Assembly: GCA_934630995.1 (NCBI GenBank)
Contig: CAKTXU010000008.1
Coordinates: 1-15,247 of the forward strand
Reading direction: 5' to 3'
Origin: an uncultured Eubacteriales bacterium
GTDB taxonomy: Bacteria > Bacillota > Clostridia > Oscillospirales > Acutalibacteraceae
DNA: 15,247 nucleotides
Made by a program: the position numbers and the translations under genes. The notes beneath the pieces were generated by a model. It was not told the origin of the DNA, did no database searches, and saw nothing but the letters and a program-made list of their open reading frames with translations. Shown piece by piece: positions 13,794-15,247 of this stretch (positions are counted from its first letter, which is position 1; the number at the start of each line of letters is the position of its first letter).

Positions 13794-15247
13794 TCAAGGA
13801 CGGGAAAAGGAAACCGGGGAAGAGGGGGCTTCGCTGGTGGCGGTGGCTCCCTCAATCGCCGTGGATTCCAACCGGACATATCTGGCGCGCTTTGTCTCAA
13901 AATCATGGATAAACCGGGCGGCGGGAATCTGGTTGCTCTCCGCCGCCACCTCTTCAAAGGTCTGGCCGTCGGCCGATACCGAGATTTTATAGCCCTTGAC
14001 GTAGTTCCACTGGGCGACATATACCGCCACCCGGTTGACCTCCTTCACCGCTCCCAAATCAATGGTCAGCTCCGGCAGCACAGAGGTATCGGCGGTCTGC
14101 GTCCAGGTTTTGACGTCGCCGTCCACCGCCTGGCGGGGCGCACAGCCCCAGCCCACCGGATAGCCGTTGGTGGCAACCTCGCAGCCCTGCGCCAGATTTT
14201 CCCCCTCCGTTTTGGTATCCGGCGAGAGGAGGTTGCTGGCGGCATTGCTGTAGGAGCCTTTTTTCAGGGAGAAAAAGGCCGCGGGTTCCCCGTGGATATC
14301 CGTCTCATAACGGGCGGCTTCCTGTATGGTATCGGACAGCCTATAGGCCGTGACCGTTCCCTTGGTCCCCTCCCGCCGCAGAAGGAGCAGCTCGTCGTCG
14401 TAGCCACTATCCACATCGCCGGTGGTAAACAGCATGGTTTCCCTGTCATAGCCGCCCAGGTCCGCCTCGATCACCGCGCCATAGCGGTAGTACCGGGCGT
14501 GCGCCTGTCCGCCGGAATTGGTGAGCAGGAGGAGGCTGCTGTAGTCCAGCAGGGTGTCGCTGTGCATGGCGTAGTTTTCCCGCACGCCGTACACACCGAT
14601 ATAGGCATCCGCCGCCATCCCCTGATCCAGGCCATAGTCCTTCAGGATACCGGCCTCCTGCTGTCCCTCCAGACGCTTGAGGTTGAAGTCCATATAGGCG
14701 GGACGGAGGCCGTTGGTCACCCGGTAGATTTCAAAGGTGATCTTCCCCTCGCCGTTTTGCCTGGCCACCAGCAGCTCGTCCGTGTCGTTCACCAGGCTGT
14801 TGACCAGCTCCCGCCGCAGGTTGAGCGCCGTGACCGACACCACCGTCCCGTTTTCATTGTCGTTGAACAGGGTTTCCTCGGTCCCGATAAGCCCGCTCAT
14901 CTGGGTATAAAACTCCATGACGGCCTTGCCCTCGCCGGTCTTTTTGAGGACGAAGAGCTCATCGTGCATATCGACCCGCAGATTCATTCTGCCCGCGCAG
15001 ACCACCGTTCCGGCAAACAGGGCGTCGGAGAACCTGTATTTATCCTCCCGCTGCCAACCCTCGGTGATGTTGTAAAAGTCGTAATGCTGCCGGTAGCCGT
15101 CCCGGTTCAGAATGGTGAGGGTGGTCTGCTGGAACCGCTCGTAGGGATCGTCGGACAGGTTCCGGAAATAGTGATCCTGGTTGATGGTTCCCCCATAATA
15201 AGCGGCGGGATCGGCCGGCGGGTTCTGAGGATTCTCCGGATCCAGGA
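13794..15247 (-). CDS. Large protein with propeller-like DEL repeats and C-terminal F5/8 type C domain (5' end outside window)
   Basis: The frame is open to the right edge, so the internal GTG at 15005 is not the real start. 483 residues are visible. The first two thirds contain recurring blocks: HDELFVLK, DELLVARQ and DDELLLLRR, each followed by a short polar turn and another strand (VMEFYTQMSGL, TFEIYRVTNGL, GTVTAYRLSD). This spacing, about one block per 60-160 residues, suggests FG-GAP/VCBS-type beta-propeller blades, an inference from pattern only. The C-terminal 140 residues (from LAQGCEVATNG) read as an F5/8 type C (discoidin-like) domain: AVDGDVKTWTQT, PELTIDLGAVKEVNRVAVYV, YKISVSADGQTFEEV and ARYVRLESTAIEG. 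Such domains bind cell-surface or polysaccharide sugars. The protein is probably secreted, but its N terminus is not visible. The stop at 13794 is followed by a strong terminator. It is convergent with the plus-strand run and need not belong to the same pathway. Confidence 0.8.
   Translation of the reverse strand, partial: LDPENPQNPPADPAAYYGGTINQDHYFRNLSDDPYERFQQTTLTILNRDGYRQHYDFYNITEGWQREDKYRFSDALFAGTVVCAGRMNLRVDMHDELFVLKKTGEGKAVMEFYTQMSGLIGTEETLFNDNENGTVVSVTALNLRRELVNSLVNDTDELLVARQNGEGKITFEIYRVTNGLRPAYMDFNLKRLEGQQEAGILKDYGLDQGMAADAYIGVYGVRENYAMHSDTLLDYSSLLLLTNSGGQAHARYYRYGAVIEADLGGYDRETMLFTTGDVDSGYDDELLLLRREGTKGTVTAYRLSDTIQEAARYETDIHGEPAAFFSLKKGSYSNAASNLLSPDTKTEGENLAQGCEVATNGYPVGWGCAPRQAVDGDVKTWTQTADTSVLPELTIDLGAVKEVNRVAVYVAQWNYVKGYKISVSADGQTFEEVAAESNQIPAARFIHDFETKRARYVRLESTAIEGATATSEAPSSPVSFSRP

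Noticed and set aside
13494..15247. Plus-strand frame open from ATG 13494 to the right edge, more than 580 codons
   Set aside because: From 13794 on it is codon-aligned antisense to the minus-strand gene, whose codon use avoids TTA, CTA and TCA, so the antisense frame stays open by chance. It has no clear ribosome site and would run through the minus-strand terminator.

Overview
The window looks like part of the chromosome of a Gram-positive Firmicute, most likely a gut-type Clostridia/Oscillospirales member. The reasons are fairly GC-rich coding sequence, AGGAGG-type ribosome sites, TTG and GTG starts, lipoproteins with short Ser/Gly/Thr-rich tethers, and a C-terminal sortase-type signal. 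The taxonomic placement is an inference. Nothing here is a species marker.

Positions 1-12596 are one dense plus-strand run of nine genes that reads as a glycan-capture and glycan-use locus. In order: (i) the 3' part of a secreted, sortase-type wall-anchored protein with three related beta-sandwich-like repeats; (ii) a complete peptide/nickel/oligosaccharide (Opp/Dpp-type) ABC importer in the unusual order ATPase, ATPase, solute-binding lipoprotein, permease, permease, with ATGA-type overlaps; (iii) a cytoplasmic clan GH-D (GH36-like) glycosidase; (iv) a surface lipoprotein with a GH99/WbsX-like domain; (v) a surface lipoprotein with carbohydrate esterase family 2 architecture. The simplest reading is that the surface enzymes deacetylate and trim a polysaccharide, the Opp-type system imports the oligosaccharides, and the GH36-like enzyme removes alpha-linked sugars inside the cell. 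The actual glycan cannot be read from the sequence.

The solute-binding gene is odd. There is no stop in any forward frame between its conserved end (about 5765) and a perfect 11-bp hairpin plus T-run (5780-5815), so its frame runs through the hairpin and 191 nt into the first permease gene.

Positions 12597-13734 hold no convincing intact gene. They contain several strong inverted repeats, a possible frameshifted gene remnant ending near a terminator-like hairpin, and an imperfect inverted repeat. This looks like a decayed or RNA-structured junction between two convergent units.

From 13735 to the right edge the minus strand carries the 3' part of a different gene. It encodes a protein with recurring DEL(L/F)(V/L) blocks, suggestive of a beta-propeller, and a C-terminal F5/8 type C (discoidin-like) domain. 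It ends at a near-ideal intrinsic terminator. I saw no tRNA, rRNA, CRISPR array, intact transposase or phage gene.
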